Part shown: piece after piece, positions 33,911 through 43,349 of the stretch | Numbering within the stretch: position 1 is the stretch's first letter | How the letters are laid out: every line of letters begins with the position of its first letter | Source of the DNA: Synechococcus sp. BL107 | Lineage (GTDB): Bacteria; Cyanobacteriota; Cyanobacteriia; PCC-6307; Cyanobiaceae | Assembly (NCBI RefSeq): GCF_000153805.1 | Contig: NZ_DS022298.1 | Location: forward strand, 900,609-964,608 | Reading direction: 5' to 3' | DNA length: 64,000 bases | The notes under the pieces: model-generated | What the model saw: only the letters and a program-made list of their open reading frames with translations | The model's database searches: none | Told to the model about the DNA's origin: nothing | Position numbers and translations under genes: made by a program

Positions 33911-36610
33911 GTGGCGCACACCCTCGTCATCGTTGAAAGCCCTACGAAGGCCCGCACCATTCGCGGCTTCCTTCCGAAGGGATTCAAGGTCGAGGCATCC
34001 ATGGGCCACGTCCGGGATTTGCCGAACAACGCCAGCGAGATTCCTGCGGCTGCAAAGGGCCAAAAATGGGCCAACCTCGGCGTGAACACTGAGGCCGAAT
34101 TTGAGCCTTTGTACGTGGTTCCGAAGGACAAAAAGAAAATTGTCCGTGAATTAAAAGATGCTTTAAAAGGCGCCGATCAGTTGCTCCTGGCCACGGATGA
34201 AGACCGGGAGGGGGAAAGCATTAGCTGGCACCTGCTTCAGCTGTTGGCCCCCAAAGTGCCCGTGAAGCGCATGGTGTTTCACGAGATCACCAAAGAAGCC
34301 ATCGGTAAGGCGCTGGATCAGACGAGAGACCTCGACATGGAGCTCGTGCATGCCCAGGAGACCCGTCGGATTCTGGATCGCCTCGTCGGTTACACGCTGT
34401 CGCCGCTGCTTTGGAAAAAAGTGGCCTGGGGCCTTTCTGCCGGACGGGTTCAATCGGTTTCGGTTCGTCTTCTCGTGCAACGTGAACGGGCCCGACGAGC
34501 CTTCTGCAGTGGCAGCTATTGGGATTTAAAAGCCAAGTTGGAGCAGGGTGGTCGCGGATTTGAAGCGAAGCTCACCCACGTGGCTGGACGGCGGATTGCC
34601 AGCGGCAATGACTTCGACGAGAGCACCGGTGGCTTGAAATCTGGAGCCAATGTGCAATTGCTCCAAGAAAGTGAGGCAAGGGCTTTGGCCGACAAGGTTC
34701 AGGGGAGCCCTTGGACGGTGGATGCGGTGGAAGAAAAGCCGACCGTGCGCAAGCCGGTTCCACCGTTCACGACCAGCACGCTTCAGCAGGAGTCCAACCG
34801 CAAGTTGCGCCTTTCTGCGCGGGAAACCATGCGTTGCGCTCAAGGCCTGTATGAGCGCGGATTCATCACGTACATGCGGACGGATTCCGTTCATCTATCC
34901 GACCAAGCGATTAGTGCATCACGAACCTGCGTCCAAAGCCTCTACGGCAAGGAGTATTTGAGCCCCGGACCACGTCAATTCAGCACGAAGGCACGCAATG
35001 CCCAAGAAGCGCATGAGGCGATTCGTCCTGCCGGAGAAAGCTTCCGCACCCCTGGAGATACCGGTCTTGATGGTCGTGATCTGGCTTTGTATGAGTTGAT
35101 TTGGAAGCGAACCGTCGCCAGTCAGATGGCTGAGGCGAGGCTCACGATGCTCTCGGTGGATTTGAGCTCAGCTGATGCGAGTTTCAGAGCCAATGGCAAG
35201 CGCATCGATTTTCCTGGGTTTTTCCGCGCCTATGTCGAGGGAAGTGATGATCCTGACGCCGCTCTCGAGGGGCAAGAGGTGCTGCTGCCGTCCCTCGCGG
35301 TCGGGGATAAGCCTCAGCCGAAAGACGTGGATGCCTTGGGGCATCAAACCCAGCCGCCCGCTCGATTTAGCGAAGCGTCCTTGGTGAAGATGTTGGAAAA
35401 AGAAGGCATTGGACGACCATCCACCTATGCCTCGATCATTGGCACCATTGTTGATCGCGGCTACGCAACGATTCAGGGAAACGCCTTGACCCCGAGCTTT
35501 ACCGCTTTTGCTGTAACGGCCCTGCTGGAGGAGCATTTCCCCGATCTGGTGGATACCAGCTTCACGGCACGGATGGAGAACACCCTCGATGAGATCTCCC
35601 ACGGCAAAGTGCAGTGGCTTCCCTATCTCGAAGGGTTTTACAAGGGAGAACAGGGCCTTGAAACCCAAGTGCATCAGCGGGAGGGGGATATCGACCCAGG
35701 CGCCTCTCGAACGATTGATCTGGAGGGCCTGACCTGCGTTGTTCGCATTGGTCGGTTTGGTGCCTACCTCGAGTCGAAGCGGGTGAGTGACGACGGTGAG
35801 GAGGAGTTGATCAAGGCAACGCTCCCCCGCGAAATCACCCCAGCGGATCTGGATCAAGATCAAGCCGAGCTAATTCTTAAGCAGAAAGCGGATGGACCTG
35901 AGGCTCTCGGGGAAGATCCGGAAACGGGCGACTTGGTTTACCTGCTCTTTGGCCAATACGGCCCCTACGTCCAGCGTGGTCAGGTGAGTGATGAGAATCC
36001 CAAGCCCAAGCGCGCTTCGCTGCCAAAAGGCGTGAAACCTGAGGATCTCAAGCTCGACGACGCCTTGGGTCTTTTGCGGTTACCGCGACTTTTGGGAGAT
36101 CATCCTGATGGTGGACGTATCCAGGCTGGCCTCGGTCGTTTTGGCCCCTACGTCGTTTGGGATAAGGGCAAAAGCGAGAAGGATTACCGCTCCTTAAAGG
36201 GGGAAGACGACGTGCTGATGGTTGGTCTTTCCAGGGCTTTGGAGCTCTTGGCGATGCCCAAACGTGGCCGCGGAGGACGGACAGCCCTGAAAGACTTGGG
36301 CAAGCCAGAGGGAAGTGAGGAGACCGTCCAAGTCTATGACGGACCATATGGCTTGTATGTCAAACAGGGCAAGGTGAACGCGTCGCTGCCGGAAGGCAAG
36401 GGCGCTGAAGACGTCACCCTGGAAGAAGCCATCGAACTGTTAGCCGCGAAGGCTTCAGCCAAGAAGGCGAGTCGTAAATCAACGGCGAAGAAACCCGCGG
36501 CGAAGAAGCCTGCAGCGAAGAAACCTGCAGCGAAAAAGGCCCCGGCTACAACAAAAACGGGTCGGCTTCGGGCGAGTGCAGTGCGGGTGATTAAGCCGGG
36601 AAATAGCTAA
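33911..36610 (+). CDS. topA: DNA topoisomerase I (type IA) with Lys/Ala-rich tail
   Basis: 899 residues from a GTG start ([20 protein letters not shown]). The TOPRIM domain has VIVESPTKA and [15 protein letters not shown]; the catalytic tyrosine lies in [25 protein letters not shown] is also typical. Instead of Cys4 zinc fingers the C-terminus carries repeated domains of the kind found in cyanobacteria and actinobacteria ([45 protein letters not shown]). It ends in a basic tail of repeated KKPAA units (about 858-880). The enzyme relaxes negative supercoils. Confidence 0.96.
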   Translation: MAHTLVIVESPTKARTIRGFLPKGFKVEASMGHVRDLPNNASEIPAAAKGQKWANLGVNTEAEFEPLYVVPKDKKKIVRELKDALKGADQLLLATDEDREGESISWHLLQLLAPKVPVKRMVFHEITKEAIGKALDQTRDLDMELVHAQETRRILDRLVGYTLSPLLWKKVAWGLSAGRVQSVSVRLLVQRERARRAFCSGSYWDLKAKLEQGGRGFEAKLTHVAGRRIASGNDFDESTGGLKSGANVQLLQESEARALADKVQGSPWTVDAVEEKPTVRKPVPPFTTSTLQQESNRKLRLSARETMRCAQGLYERGFITYMRTDSVHLSDQAISASRTCVQSLYGKEYLSPGPRQFSTKARNAQEAHEAIRPAGESFRTPGDTGLDGRDLALYELIWKRTVASQMAEARLTMLSVDLSSADASFRANGKRIDFPGFFRAYVEGSDDPDAALEGQEVLLPSLAVGDKPQPKDVDALGHQTQPPARFSEASLVKMLEKEGIGRPSTYASIIGTIVDRGYATIQGNALTPSFTAFAVTALLEEHFPDLVDTSFTARMENTLDEISHGKVQWLPYLEGFYKGEQGLETQVHQREGDIDPGASRTIDLEGLTCVVRIGRFGAYLESKRVSDDGEEELIKATLPREITPADLDQDQAELILKQKADGPEALGEDPETGDLVYLLFGQYGPYVQRGQVSDENPKPKRASLPKGVKPEDLKLDDALGLLRLPRLLGDHPDGGRIQAGLGRFGPYVVWDKGKSEKDYRSLKGEDDVLMVGLSRALELLAMPKRGRGGRTALKDLGKPEGSEETVQVYDGPYGLYVKQGKVNASLPEGKGAEDVTLEEAIELLAAKASAKKASRKSTAKKPAAKKPAAKKPAAKKAPATTKTGRLRASAVRVIKPGNS

Positions 36611-37104
36611 TGGTGCAGCGCCTGACGTGGTTGGTCCCCCTGGTTTTGCTCCAGGGGTGTGCCGGGACTCCGTTGGCCGAACGGTTGGAGAGGAGTTTTG
36701 GGTCGGTGGACACAGTTGTTGAGACGCAGCCGGCTCGATCGGATGACACCACTTCCACGGGTTCGAAAATCAAGGATTCTGCAAGCCCTGCAGCAGACGG
36801 GTCTGACCTGAACAATCCCGATGGGGTGTTGAAGAAGGGAACTGCAACAACCAAAGCACCTGAAACATCCGTCGCACTTGAAACATCCGCCCCATCACCG
36901 TCATCGCAGTCGCCCTCCAATCCAATAGCCTCCAATCCAGCAAAACCCAATTCCCCTGCCTCGAATCAGCCCCAGGAGCCTTATCGGATCACGATTCGAC
37001 TCTCCGGTGCTGACCCGGCTGCTCCTGCGGAGGCCGTTACGCGGGTGCTGCGGAACGCGGATGTGCGTTTTGCTGTTGAACGCATCGAGCGGATCCAACC
37101 ATGA
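36610..37104 (+). CDS. Proline/serine-rich lipoprotein of unknown function
   Basis: 164 residues. The start overlaps the topA stop (TAATG). A short signal peptide ends in the lipobox LLQGCAG (about 13-19). The middle (about 30-125) is low complexity, rich in S, P, T and A, and probably a flexible spacer. The last 40 residues (YRITIRLSGADPAAPAEAVTRVLRNADVRFAVERIERIQP) look folded. No family is recognised. The stop overlaps the next gene (ATGA), so topA, this gene and the DUF2232 gene form one unit. Confidence 0.75.
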   Translation: MVQRLTWLVPLVLLQGCAGTPLAERLERSFGSVDTVVETQPARSDDTTSTGSKIKDSASPAADGSDLNNPDGVLKKGTATTKAPETSVALETSAPSPSSQSPSNPIASNPAKPNSPASNQPQEPYRITIRLSGADPAAPAEAVTRVLRNADVRFAVERIERIQP

Positions 37105-37754
37105 GCTTGGATCCACAACCCCTCAGCCGTCAGCAAGCTTTGCGGTTAGTCGAAGGGGCGTATCTCGCGGCAACCACAGGCTTGATCTGGTTGGCCTTGT
37201 ACTACCTCCCTGTTGGTGGTGCTCTGTTTCGATTGGCGCTTCCCCTCCCTCTCACCCTTCTTCAGTTGCGACGTGGCGGCAGGTCTGGGGCTGAGGGTCT
37301 CCTGCTGGCCGTCCTTCTTCTGACGGCGCTCATGGGTCCAGTCCGTGGACCTCTCTTGCTGTTCCCCTATGGATTGTTGGCGTTATGGCTGGGTTGGTGT
37401 TGGTGTCGAGGATGGAGTTGGTGGTTGAGTTGGAGCATGGGAGTGGTCCTGGGGACCTTTGGTTTTTTAGTGCGGGTGGTGGTCTTGTCTCTTCTGGTGG
37501 GAGAAAACCTTTGGGTTGTGATCACCCGTGCGGGGGCTGGAATCTTGGATCGTCTCATCGCCGTGCTGCATCTCCCTATCACCCCTGATTTAACGCAGGT
37601 TCAAGTGATGGCCTTCCTGTTGGTGGTTGTGCAGGAGGTGATCTACGTGCTCTCCCTCCATGCACTGGCCTTTTGGATTTTTCCGCGATTGCGCTCGCCC
37701 ATTCCTGAGCCGCCTCCGTTGTTGCATGCCCTTGTTGCCCTTGACCCACTCTGA
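37101..37754 (+). CDS. DUF2232 membrane protein
   Basis: 217 residues with six or so hydrophobic helices (LALYYLPVGGALFRLALPLPLTLLQLRRGG, then GLLLAVLLLTALMGPVRGPLLLFPYG and others) and very few charges. This pattern and the LPLTLLQLRRG-like segment fit the YybS/DUF2232 group. These are substrate-binding-like membrane proteins of unknown function. It overlaps the lipoprotein gene by 4 nt and the cobT gene by about 29 nt. Confidence 0.75.
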   Translation: MSLDPQPLSRQQALRLVEGAYLAATTGLIWLALYYLPVGGALFRLALPLPLTLLQLRRGGRSGAEGLLLAVLLLTALMGPVRGPLLLFPYGLLALWLGWCWCRGWSWWLSWSMGVVLGTFGFLVRVVVLSLLVGENLWVVITRAGAGILDRLIAVLHLPITPDLTQVQVMAFLLVVVQEVIYVLSLHALAFWIFPRLRSPIPEPPPLLHALVALDPL

Positions 37755-38925
37755 AGGGCGGGCATGGCCCGAAGGGTGCCGGCGTGTTGGTCAGCAGGGT
37801 GATGCCGCTGCTTCAATCACCGCAATGGCGCCCTGGCTGGATCAGGACATGCGTCCTGATGTGTTGCTGTTGTTGGCTGCAACGCGAACGGCAGAACAGG
37901 AGGGTATTTCTGCGGCAGGTGCGACCGCTGCCGCACGCCGGACGACGGCTTTGGCCGATGCCGAGTTGTTGTTGAAGGGTCCATCGGTGGCCCCAAGTTG
38001 GCCTTTGCCGACGCTTCCAGCAGGTGTCTCCCCGGCCTTGCTGAGTCACGCTGTGGTTGCTCGTTTGGGCTTACAACCTCGTGTGGCTGCCGTGGGGTTG
38101 ATGCGCCAGCCAGATTTCGACCATGTTCGACTCGAATCTCCAGACCTCGGACCGGCTGACTGCTTGTCGTCTGGTGCTGCGATGCCACTGGAGAGAGTGA
38201 ATCATCTTTGGCGGCAAGGAGAACAACTGGGAGCGAGTCTGCAGCGGCCAATTGTTTTAGCTGAATGTGTCCCAGGGGGAACCACCACCGCCCAGGCCGT
38301 TCTCACCGCTTTGGGGTTTGAGGTGGGCGACTTAATCAGCGGCAGTGCTCGCCAACCGCCCCATCGCCTGAAATCCGCGTTGGTCGCCCAGGGATTGCAG
38401 AAAGCGGGTCTTATCAAAGGCTGCGGTGCACAAGCTGTGTTGGCGGCGGTTGGCGATCCGTTTCAGGTGGTGGCTGCGGGCTTATTAGTTGGCGCTGCTC
38501 GATCGCAGCAACCGCTGCTGTTGGGGGGCGGCAGTCAAATGTTGGCCGTTTTGGCGTTGGCCTTGCATGCGCTGCCAAAAGCGGCTGGCGCATCGTTGCT
38601 GCGTCAGGTTCTTGTTGGCACAACAGCTTGGCTTGCTAATGAAGGGGCTAGCGCCGGTATGGCTTCCCCAATGGATCGACTCGTCGATTCCATCGGTGAA
38701 CGGTTTGGTGCATCGCTTGCCGTATTCGCCTCAGGTGTGCATTTCCATGCCAGTGCCCATCAGGCCCTGCGTGACTATGAGCTGGGATATGTAAAAGAAG
38801 GGGTTGGGGCTGGTGCGTTGTTGCTCCTGGCTCAGCTGAAGGGGGTGAGTCGGCGTGGGTTGGTGGATGACTGCGACCAAGCGATGGACCAACTCTTGGG
38901 TCGACCCGTAACGTCGATTTCATGA
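37726..38925 (+). CDS. cobT: Nicotinate-nucleotide dimethylbenzimidazole phosphoribosyltransferase-like (TIGR00303 type CobT)
   Basis: About 399 residues from the ATG inside the end of the DUF2232 gene; the frame is open 22 codons upstream. The family attaches the lower ligand base to nicotinate ribonucleotide in cobalamin synthesis. Motifs are LAECVPGGTTTAQAVLTALGF (E-x-x-P-G-G-T-T), GCGAQAVLAAVGDPFQVVAAG and LLLGGGSQMLAVLALAL. This is the archaeal/cyanobacterial form, not classical CobT. Marine Synechococcus make pseudocobalamin, so the actual base may be adenine. The downstream gene overlaps its stop (ATGA). Confidence 0.85.
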   Translation: MPLLPLTHSEGRAWPEGCRRVGQQGDAAASITAMAPWLDQDMRPDVLLLLAATRTAEQEGISAAGATAAARRTTALADAELLLKGPSVAPSWPLPTLPAGVSPALLSHAVVARLGLQPRVAAVGLMRQPDFDHVRLESPDLGPADCLSSGAAMPLERVNHLWRQGEQLGASLQRPIVLAECVPGGTTTAQAVLTALGFEVGDLISGSARQPPHRLKSALVAQGLQKAGLIKGCGAQAVLAAVGDPFQVVAAGLLVGAARSQQPLLLGGGSQMLAVLALALHALPKAAGASLLRQVLVGTTAWLANEGASAGMASPMDRLVDSIGERFGASLAVFASGVHFHASAHQALRDYELGYVKEGVGAGALLLLAQLKGVSRRGLVDDCDQAMDQLLGRPVTSIS

Positions 38926-39929
38926 CGATGCCTTTCGATCCGACTAGCGGAATTCGTCGACGTCATCTCCTAAGGATGATCGGTGGAGCTGGTTTGATCA
39001 GCTTGGCTGGGTGTCGTGCTGGCGGTGTGAAGCACCAGTTTTTAGCTCCCGCTGGCGTCCTACCCAAAACTTGGACGATGGAGTTGCCCGACCCCTGGCA
39101 GCTCACATCTGCCAAGGCCCTGGAGCAGTGGACCCAGGGGGATGCGGCTCAGGCAGATTTGTTGGCCTGCACCGATGGATGGCTCGACACCCTTTCCGCT
39201 GTTGCTTTGCAGCCGATTGAGGCTGCTGCACTTAGCAACCAGCTCGATCCGTTGGCGCAGCAATTTTTGAAAATGCAGGGTCCGTTGGCGTCCCAGGTGC
39301 TTCCTGTTGGTGTGAGTCCTTGGGTTCTGCTCGTTCGGTCGAACCCCGTCGTTGATGCGATTAAAAAGTTGGGGTGGCAGATGCTGCTCGACCCTCAACT
39401 GAAGGGCAAAATTGTGTTTCCTGCCAGCCCGAGGGTGGTGATCGATCTGGCCGATCGTCTTGAACAGCCGGATGCATTGCAGCGTTTGCGGCGTCAAGCG
39501 CTCACTTTTGATGATCGTCAGGCGGTGAATTGGTTGCTGAAGGGAGTAGCCAAAGTGGTGGTTTTGCCGTTGCAACGCTGCTTGTCTTTGTTGAGGCGAG
39601 ATCCCCGAATGGAGGTGATCCTTCCGAATCAGGGTGCACCGTTGCACTGGACTGTCCTCATCAGGCCTCAGGACACCAAGGAGCCTCTCCCTCAAGCATG
39701 GGTGGAGCTGGCATGGCGTGAACCCATGCGCCGGCGACTTCTCCAAGAGGGTTGGCGGGCTCCTCTGGCAACGGCAGTTCTTGATGCTGATCGTTCACAG
39801 CTCCCAGAACGTTGGCGGTCCTTGGTGCTTCCACCGGATGACCTTTGGAGCAAATGTTGGTCGCTTCCACCGCTTAGCCCTGAGCAGCGCATCAGCTTGG
39901 CGGAACGTTGGCGGGCGTCAGCTCCATAA
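38922..39929 (+). CDS. Tat-type solute-binding lipoprotein (spermidine/iron-like fold)
   Basis: 335 residues. The N-terminus RRRHLLRMIGGAGLISLAGC combines a twin-arginine signal with a lipobox cysteine. The mature part resembles the periplasmic binding proteins of polyamine or iron ABC importers: WTMELPDPWQLTSAKALEQWTQGDAAQADLLACTDGWLDTL, VSPWVLLVR, and PAWVELAWREP-like sequence. No permease or ATPase is beside it, so it may not be a transporter part. It overlaps cobT by 4 nt and runs into the opposing aldo/keto reductase gene by 12 nt. Confidence 0.7.
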   Translation: MTMPFDPTSGIRRRHLLRMIGGAGLISLAGCRAGGVKHQFLAPAGVLPKTWTMELPDPWQLTSAKALEQWTQGDAAQADLLACTDGWLDTLSAVALQPIEAAALSNQLDPLAQQFLKMQGPLASQVLPVGVSPWVLLVRSNPVVDAIKKLGWQMLLDPQLKGKIVFPASPRVVIDLADRLEQPDALQRLRRQALTFDDRQAVNWLLKGVAKVVVLPLQRCLSLLRRDPRMEVILPNQGAPLHWTVLIRPQDTKEPLPQAWVELAWREPMRRRLLQEGWRAPLATAVLDADRSQLPERWRSLVLPPDDLWSKCWSLPPLSPEQRISLAERWRASAP

Positions 39930-41039
39930 CCGTCTGCGCGGTGCCGCGACCAGTCGGGTATGGGTGTCGGCTAGCAGTTTGGGGATGTTCAGCCCATGGG
40001 GGCAGCGTGGCAAACACTCGCCACAACTTTCACAAGCGGAGGCATCAATGGTGTCCCACCAGTGACCGGCTCGACCAATCAGGTTGTATCGCTCCTGGCT
40101 GTACTCGATTAAGTCATGACCAAGGGTCAGATTGCGCAGCCTAAGGAGGTTGGGAATCGGGACTTGATTGGGGCATGGCAAGCAAGCACGGCACTGGCCG
40201 CAGAGATCGTTGCCCAAGCGCTCTCGATGGCGCTGCTCCAGTTGATGGAGCACCTCGGTTTCCTGTTGTTGGAGGGGTCCATCCGCTTGGGCTAAATGAG
40301 CAGCGGTGGTGAGATCGTCGCTGAAGGCGGCTCCGAGAGTGAGCGTCGATACGCCCTGGGCAAGGAGGAAGCGATAGGCGAGGACGAGCGGATCGATGGG
40401 GCGACAATCGTCTTTGAGCGTTGGGCTCGGTGCTTGTAGCCGACCCCCCTTATCGGCTGGAGAAATGGCCATGACCCCAATCCCGTTCTCCAAAGCCCAG
40501 TGCGCCAGTGGTAAGCGTTGAGGATCGAAAAGGTGAAGGTGGAGACTGCAAAAGTCGAAACGCTGGCTTCGGAGTGCCTGTTCGATCAATGCATTCGTTC
40601 CGTGGCTGCTGAAACCGAGCTGCGTTACGCGGCCGCTGGATAGTGCCCACTCCATGAGTTGGGCACCCTCACCGCTCAGGGCCCACTCCAAATGCTCCTG
40701 TCGGTTGATGCCGTGAACCGCGAGGTTGTCGAGTGTGTTGAGGCCCAGCCGGTGGAGGATTGCGTCGAGTTGGTGCTGACCTTCAACAAGGCTTGAACCC
40801 GGCAAGAGCTTGCTGGTTGTTACCCATCCACCTTCGGGAAGGGTGGAAGAGTGTTGGAGTGCTTCTCCCAGAAACTGCTCTGCCGGTCCATAGGCAGGGG
40901 CAGTTTCTAGGTGGTTGATGCCGATCTTGGCCGCGGCTTCAAGAACTGAGGCCATCTGGTCCACGGAACCGATGGCCCGCATGGTTCCAAGGGTGAACAA
41001 ACTGACGGGCCGCCCAGTTCCGAAGGACCGCCGTTTCAC
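39918..41039 (-). CDS. Aldo/keto reductase with C-terminal 4Fe-4S domain
   Basis: 373 residues. The TIM-barrel part (about 1-270) opens MKRRSFGTGRPVSLFTLGTM and has the NAD(P)H and catalytic elements HLETAPAYGPAEQFLGEAL. The C-terminal ferredoxin-like region carries two cysteine clusters: CGQCRACLPCPNQVPIP (about 302-318) and CESCGECLPRCPHGLNIP (about 351-368), enough for two 4Fe-4S clusters. Such fusions are widespread in cyanobacteria, with unknown substrates. It overlaps the DUF151 gene by 4 nt. Confidence 0.9.
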   Translation of the reverse strand: MKRRSFGTGRPVSLFTLGTMRAIGSVDQMASVLEAAAKIGINHLETAPAYGPAEQFLGEALQHSSTLPEGGWVTTSKLLPGSSLVEGQHQLDAILHRLGLNTLDNLAVHGINRQEHLEWALSGEGAQLMEWALSSGRVTQLGFSSHGTNALIEQALRSQRFDFCSLHLHLFDPQRLPLAHWALENGIGVMAISPADKGGRLQAPSPTLKDDCRPIDPLVLAYRFLLAQGVSTLTLGAAFSDDLTTAAHLAQADGPLQQQETEVLHQLEQRHRERLGNDLCGQCRACLPCPNQVPIPNLLRLRNLTLGHDLIEYSQERYNLIGRAGHWWDTIDASACESCGECLPRCPHGLNIPKLLADTHTRLVAAPRRRLWS

Positions 41040-41608
41040 GGGCTCGGCGGAGTGTTGGTGTCTGTGGAGGGTTCATCCATATCACCTCGTTTGTTCAAAT
41101 GACGAACAAGGGCCGCAGGGCTGAGTTCATCGACAAATCGGCTGAAAGCGCTTTGGTCTTCGGCATCGGCTTCAGCGTCAACTGGGATTGATGCTTCCGC
41201 GACCACCTCTTCCAGCATCCAAATACCACTCCCGGTCCGCACGGCAAGAGCAATGGCGTCGCTGGGTCTGGAATCGATTTCGATGAAGTCCATGTCGTCT
41301 TCGTCATCGACTTCGTCCTCGTCCAAGTCGGGTCGAAGTTTGAGCACCGCATGAAAGGTGCTGTCTTCAATGGCGTGCACGATGACCCGATCTAATTCCA
41401 GGCCTCCTGCAACCAACAGGGCTGCCATGAGGTCATGGCTCAGGGGGCGAGCAGGATGCGTGTCTTGGAGGCCCTCCATGATGTTGTGAGCTTGTGCTTG
41501 ATCGATCCAAATCGGTACCTGCCGCCGTCCACTTGGATCACGGAGCAGAACGATGGGGCTTCGACTAGCGGCATCGAGAGCGATACCAGCGACGCTCATC
41601 TCAACCAT
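41036..41608 (-). CDS. Bifunctional nuclease domain (DUF151) protein
   Basis: 190 residues. The DUF151 core (about 1-145) reads VAGIALDAASRSPIVLLRDPSGRRQVPIWIDQAQAHNIMEGLQ, followed by DLMAALLVAGGLELDRVIVHAIEDSTFHAVL and IDSRPSDAIALAVRTGSGIWMLEEVV. Members from plants and bacteria have shown DNase/RNase activity. The C-terminus is acidic and probably disordered. It is divergent from ribE across about 50 bases and overlaps the aldo/keto reductase gene. Confidence 0.88.
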   Translation of the reverse strand: MVEMSVAGIALDAASRSPIVLLRDPSGRRQVPIWIDQAQAHNIMEGLQDTHPARPLSHDLMAALLVAGGLELDRVIVHAIEDSTFHAVLKLRPDLDEDEVDDEDDMDFIEIDSRPSDAIALAVRTGSGIWMLEEVVAEASIPVDAEADAEDQSAFSRFVDELSPAALVRHLNKRGDMDEPSTDTNTPPSP

Positions 41609-41658
41609 GGCGACGCCTCCACGTTGTCCGATTATGGCTATAGCAAATCGCGCAGGTG

Positions 41659-42315
41659 ATGTTTACAGGCCTTGTGCAGTCGGTCGGAACCATTCAGCGT
41701 CGTTCAGGGGCAGTGGTGGTTGTGGGTTGTGCACCATTCGCGCCTCTTTTTTTGGGCGACAGTGTTGCGGTAGATGGGGTCTGCCTCACGGTCGCTGAGC
41801 TGGTGGCCGATGGCTTTCGTGCTGATGTCAGTGAAGAGACACTGAGCCGAACCACCCTTGGCAGAAAGTCAGACCAAGGTGGATTGGTCAATTTGGAGCC
41901 TGCACTTCGTCTAAGTGATCGCCTTGGCGGCCACTTGGTGAGTGGTCATGTTGATGCGCCAGGTGAGGTGATTCGCCTGGAGGCTTTGCCCCAGTCTTGG
42001 CTCCTAGAAATGCGTTGGTTGGAGCCGCGATTTGGTCGTTATGTTTGCGAAAAAGCGAGCATCGCCGTGGACGGCATCAGTCTCACCGTCGCGGACTGCT
42101 GCCCAGAAGGGGTGACGTTTTCATTGGCGGTGATTCCGCACACATGGCAAGAAACCACCCTGCGGGCATTGGCAGTGGGTGATCGTGTCAACCTCGAAGT
42201 GGATCAACTAGCGCGTTATGCCGAGCGATTGTTGCTTGATTCTCCGAAGGACGCTTACTCCAAACCCGTTGCTGACTTATCAGTGGATTGGTTGGCTTCG
42301 AATGGCTGGTCTTGA
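41659..42315 (+). CDS. ribE: Riboflavin synthase, alpha subunit
   Basis: 218 residues from ATG; a GTG directly before could also serve. The enzyme joins two lumazine molecules into riboflavin. The protein has the family's two lumazine-binding repeats: MFTGLVQSVGTIQRR to about 95 with SVAVDGVCLTV, and GHLVSGHVDAPGEV to about 190 with ASIAVDGISLTV. No FMN riboswitch is visible upstream. The 3' end overlaps the opposing cyAbrB gene by 61 nt. Confidence 0.95.
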   Translation: MFTGLVQSVGTIQRRSGAVVVVGCAPFAPLFLGDSVAVDGVCLTVAELVADGFRADVSEETLSRTTLGRKSDQGGLVNLEPALRLSDRLGGHLVSGHVDAPGEVIRLEALPQSWLLEMRWLEPRFGRYVCEKASIAVDGISLTVADCCPEGVTFSLAVIPHTWQETTLRALAVGDRVNLEVDQLARYAERLLLDSPKDAYSKPVADLSVDWLASNGWS

Positions 42316-42671
42316 TCGATTTGCACCAAGACGATGACTCCAGACTCTTTTTGCAGCTCGATCCGAAACTCTTGACCAGGAACTAGGCCGAGTTGACGCG
42401 TGTAGGCATGACCAATGAGCAAATTTCCATTGCCGTGGACCCGGGTTCGAAACTCCGCTTGGCGTCCCCGTGTTCCTGTCGACGATGACGTACTGCTCTT
42501 GGGCAACTGCCAGCCCTGCGCTTTGGCTTTGGCTTCGACAAGAGCCCGATAAAAACTCTTTTTGAGCAGTCGCCCGCTGGGTCCGACATATCCACAGCCG
42601 CGGGCAATATCGTCTTCTGACCGATTGCTGAGCGATCTGGCTTTGTCAAGCAGCTCTTTGCCGACCAGCAT
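42255..42671 (-). CDS. Cyanobacterial AbrB-like transcriptional regulator (cyAbrB)
   Basis: 138 residues from the ATG opening MLVGKELLDKARSLSNRSEDDIARGCGYVG, the cyAbrB signature start. The C-terminal AbrB-type domain is RTRVHGNGNLLIGHAYTRQLGLVPGQEFRIELQKESGVIVLV. Such proteins control nitrogen, carbon and stress genes in cyanobacteria. It converges on ribE with an unusually long 61-nt overlap, so antisense effects are possible. Confidence 0.9.
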   Translation of the reverse strand: MLVGKELLDKARSLSNRSEDDIARGCGYVGPSGRLLKKSFYRALVEAKAKAQGWQLPKSSTSSSTGTRGRQAEFRTRVHGNGNLLIGHAYTRQLGLVPGQEFRIELQKESGVIVLVQIDQDQPFEANQSTDKSATGLE

Positions 42672-42725
42672 TGTGGAACTCAATTCATATCAATTTTGGC
42701 TTGAACGTTTAACGCCGGCAAGGGA

Positions 42726-43349
42726 TCAGAGCAAATAAAGAATCACAAAAAGAACAACCCAAATGCCGTCAACAAAATGCCAATACAGCTCTGCCGCTTC
42801 GAGGGGGAAATGATTTTCAGCGGTGACGCGTCCACCGTTTTCGCGGGCTTGCCACCACACGATCAGAGTCATCACGGCTCCAAGGGTGACGTGTAGTCCG
42901 TGAAAACCTGTCGCTGCGAAAAAGGTGCTGGCAAAAAGGTTGTCGGTGAGTCCAAATGGGAGCGTGAAATACTCCACCATCTGACTGATCAGAAAGGCGA
43001 TCCCCAACGATGCAGTGATCAGCAGCCAGCGACGACATCGTGCATGGTCACTGTTACGTATCGCTTGCCCCGCCTTGTGAAAAGTGGCGCTGCTCACAAG
43101 CAGCAACACCGTGTTGAGGATGGGTAGGGGAAGTTCAAGCTCAAAAATCGCGCCTTCCGGTAAGGGATTCACCGCTTTAAAGGTGAGATAGGCCGCAAAG
43201 AAACCGGCGAATGTCATCGCGTCAGCCACGAGGAATGTGGCTAACCCGAACATCCGGAAGTCTCCATGTTCTTCAACGGCATGGCCGTGGGTTTCTGAGC
43301 TGTTAGCGCTATCAGCGCTGTCGGGTTGGACGGGAAGGGTGCTGGTCAT
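42726..43349 (-). CDS. ctaE: Cytochrome c oxidase subunit III
   Basis: 207 residues with five hydrophobic helices: MFGLATFLVADAMTFAGFFAAYLTF, LELPLPILNTVLLLVSSATFHKA, WLLITASLGIAFLISQMVEY, FFAATGFHGLHVTLGAVMTLIVW and AELYWHFVDGIWVVLFVILYLL. The conserved H-G-x-H-V and Y-W-H-F-V-D motifs are present. It is part of the aa3-type oxidase. Its start overlaps the end of ctaD by 4 nt. Confidence 0.96.
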   Translation of the reverse strand: MTSTLPVQPDSADSANSSETHGHAVEEHGDFRMFGLATFLVADAMTFAGFFAAYLTFKAVNPLPEGAIFELELPLPILNTVLLLVSSATFHKAGQAIRNSDHARCRRWLLITASLGIAFLISQMVEYFTLPFGLTDNLFASTFFAATGFHGLHVTLGAVMTLIVWWQARENGGRVTAENHFPLEAAELYWHFVDGIWVVLFVILYLL

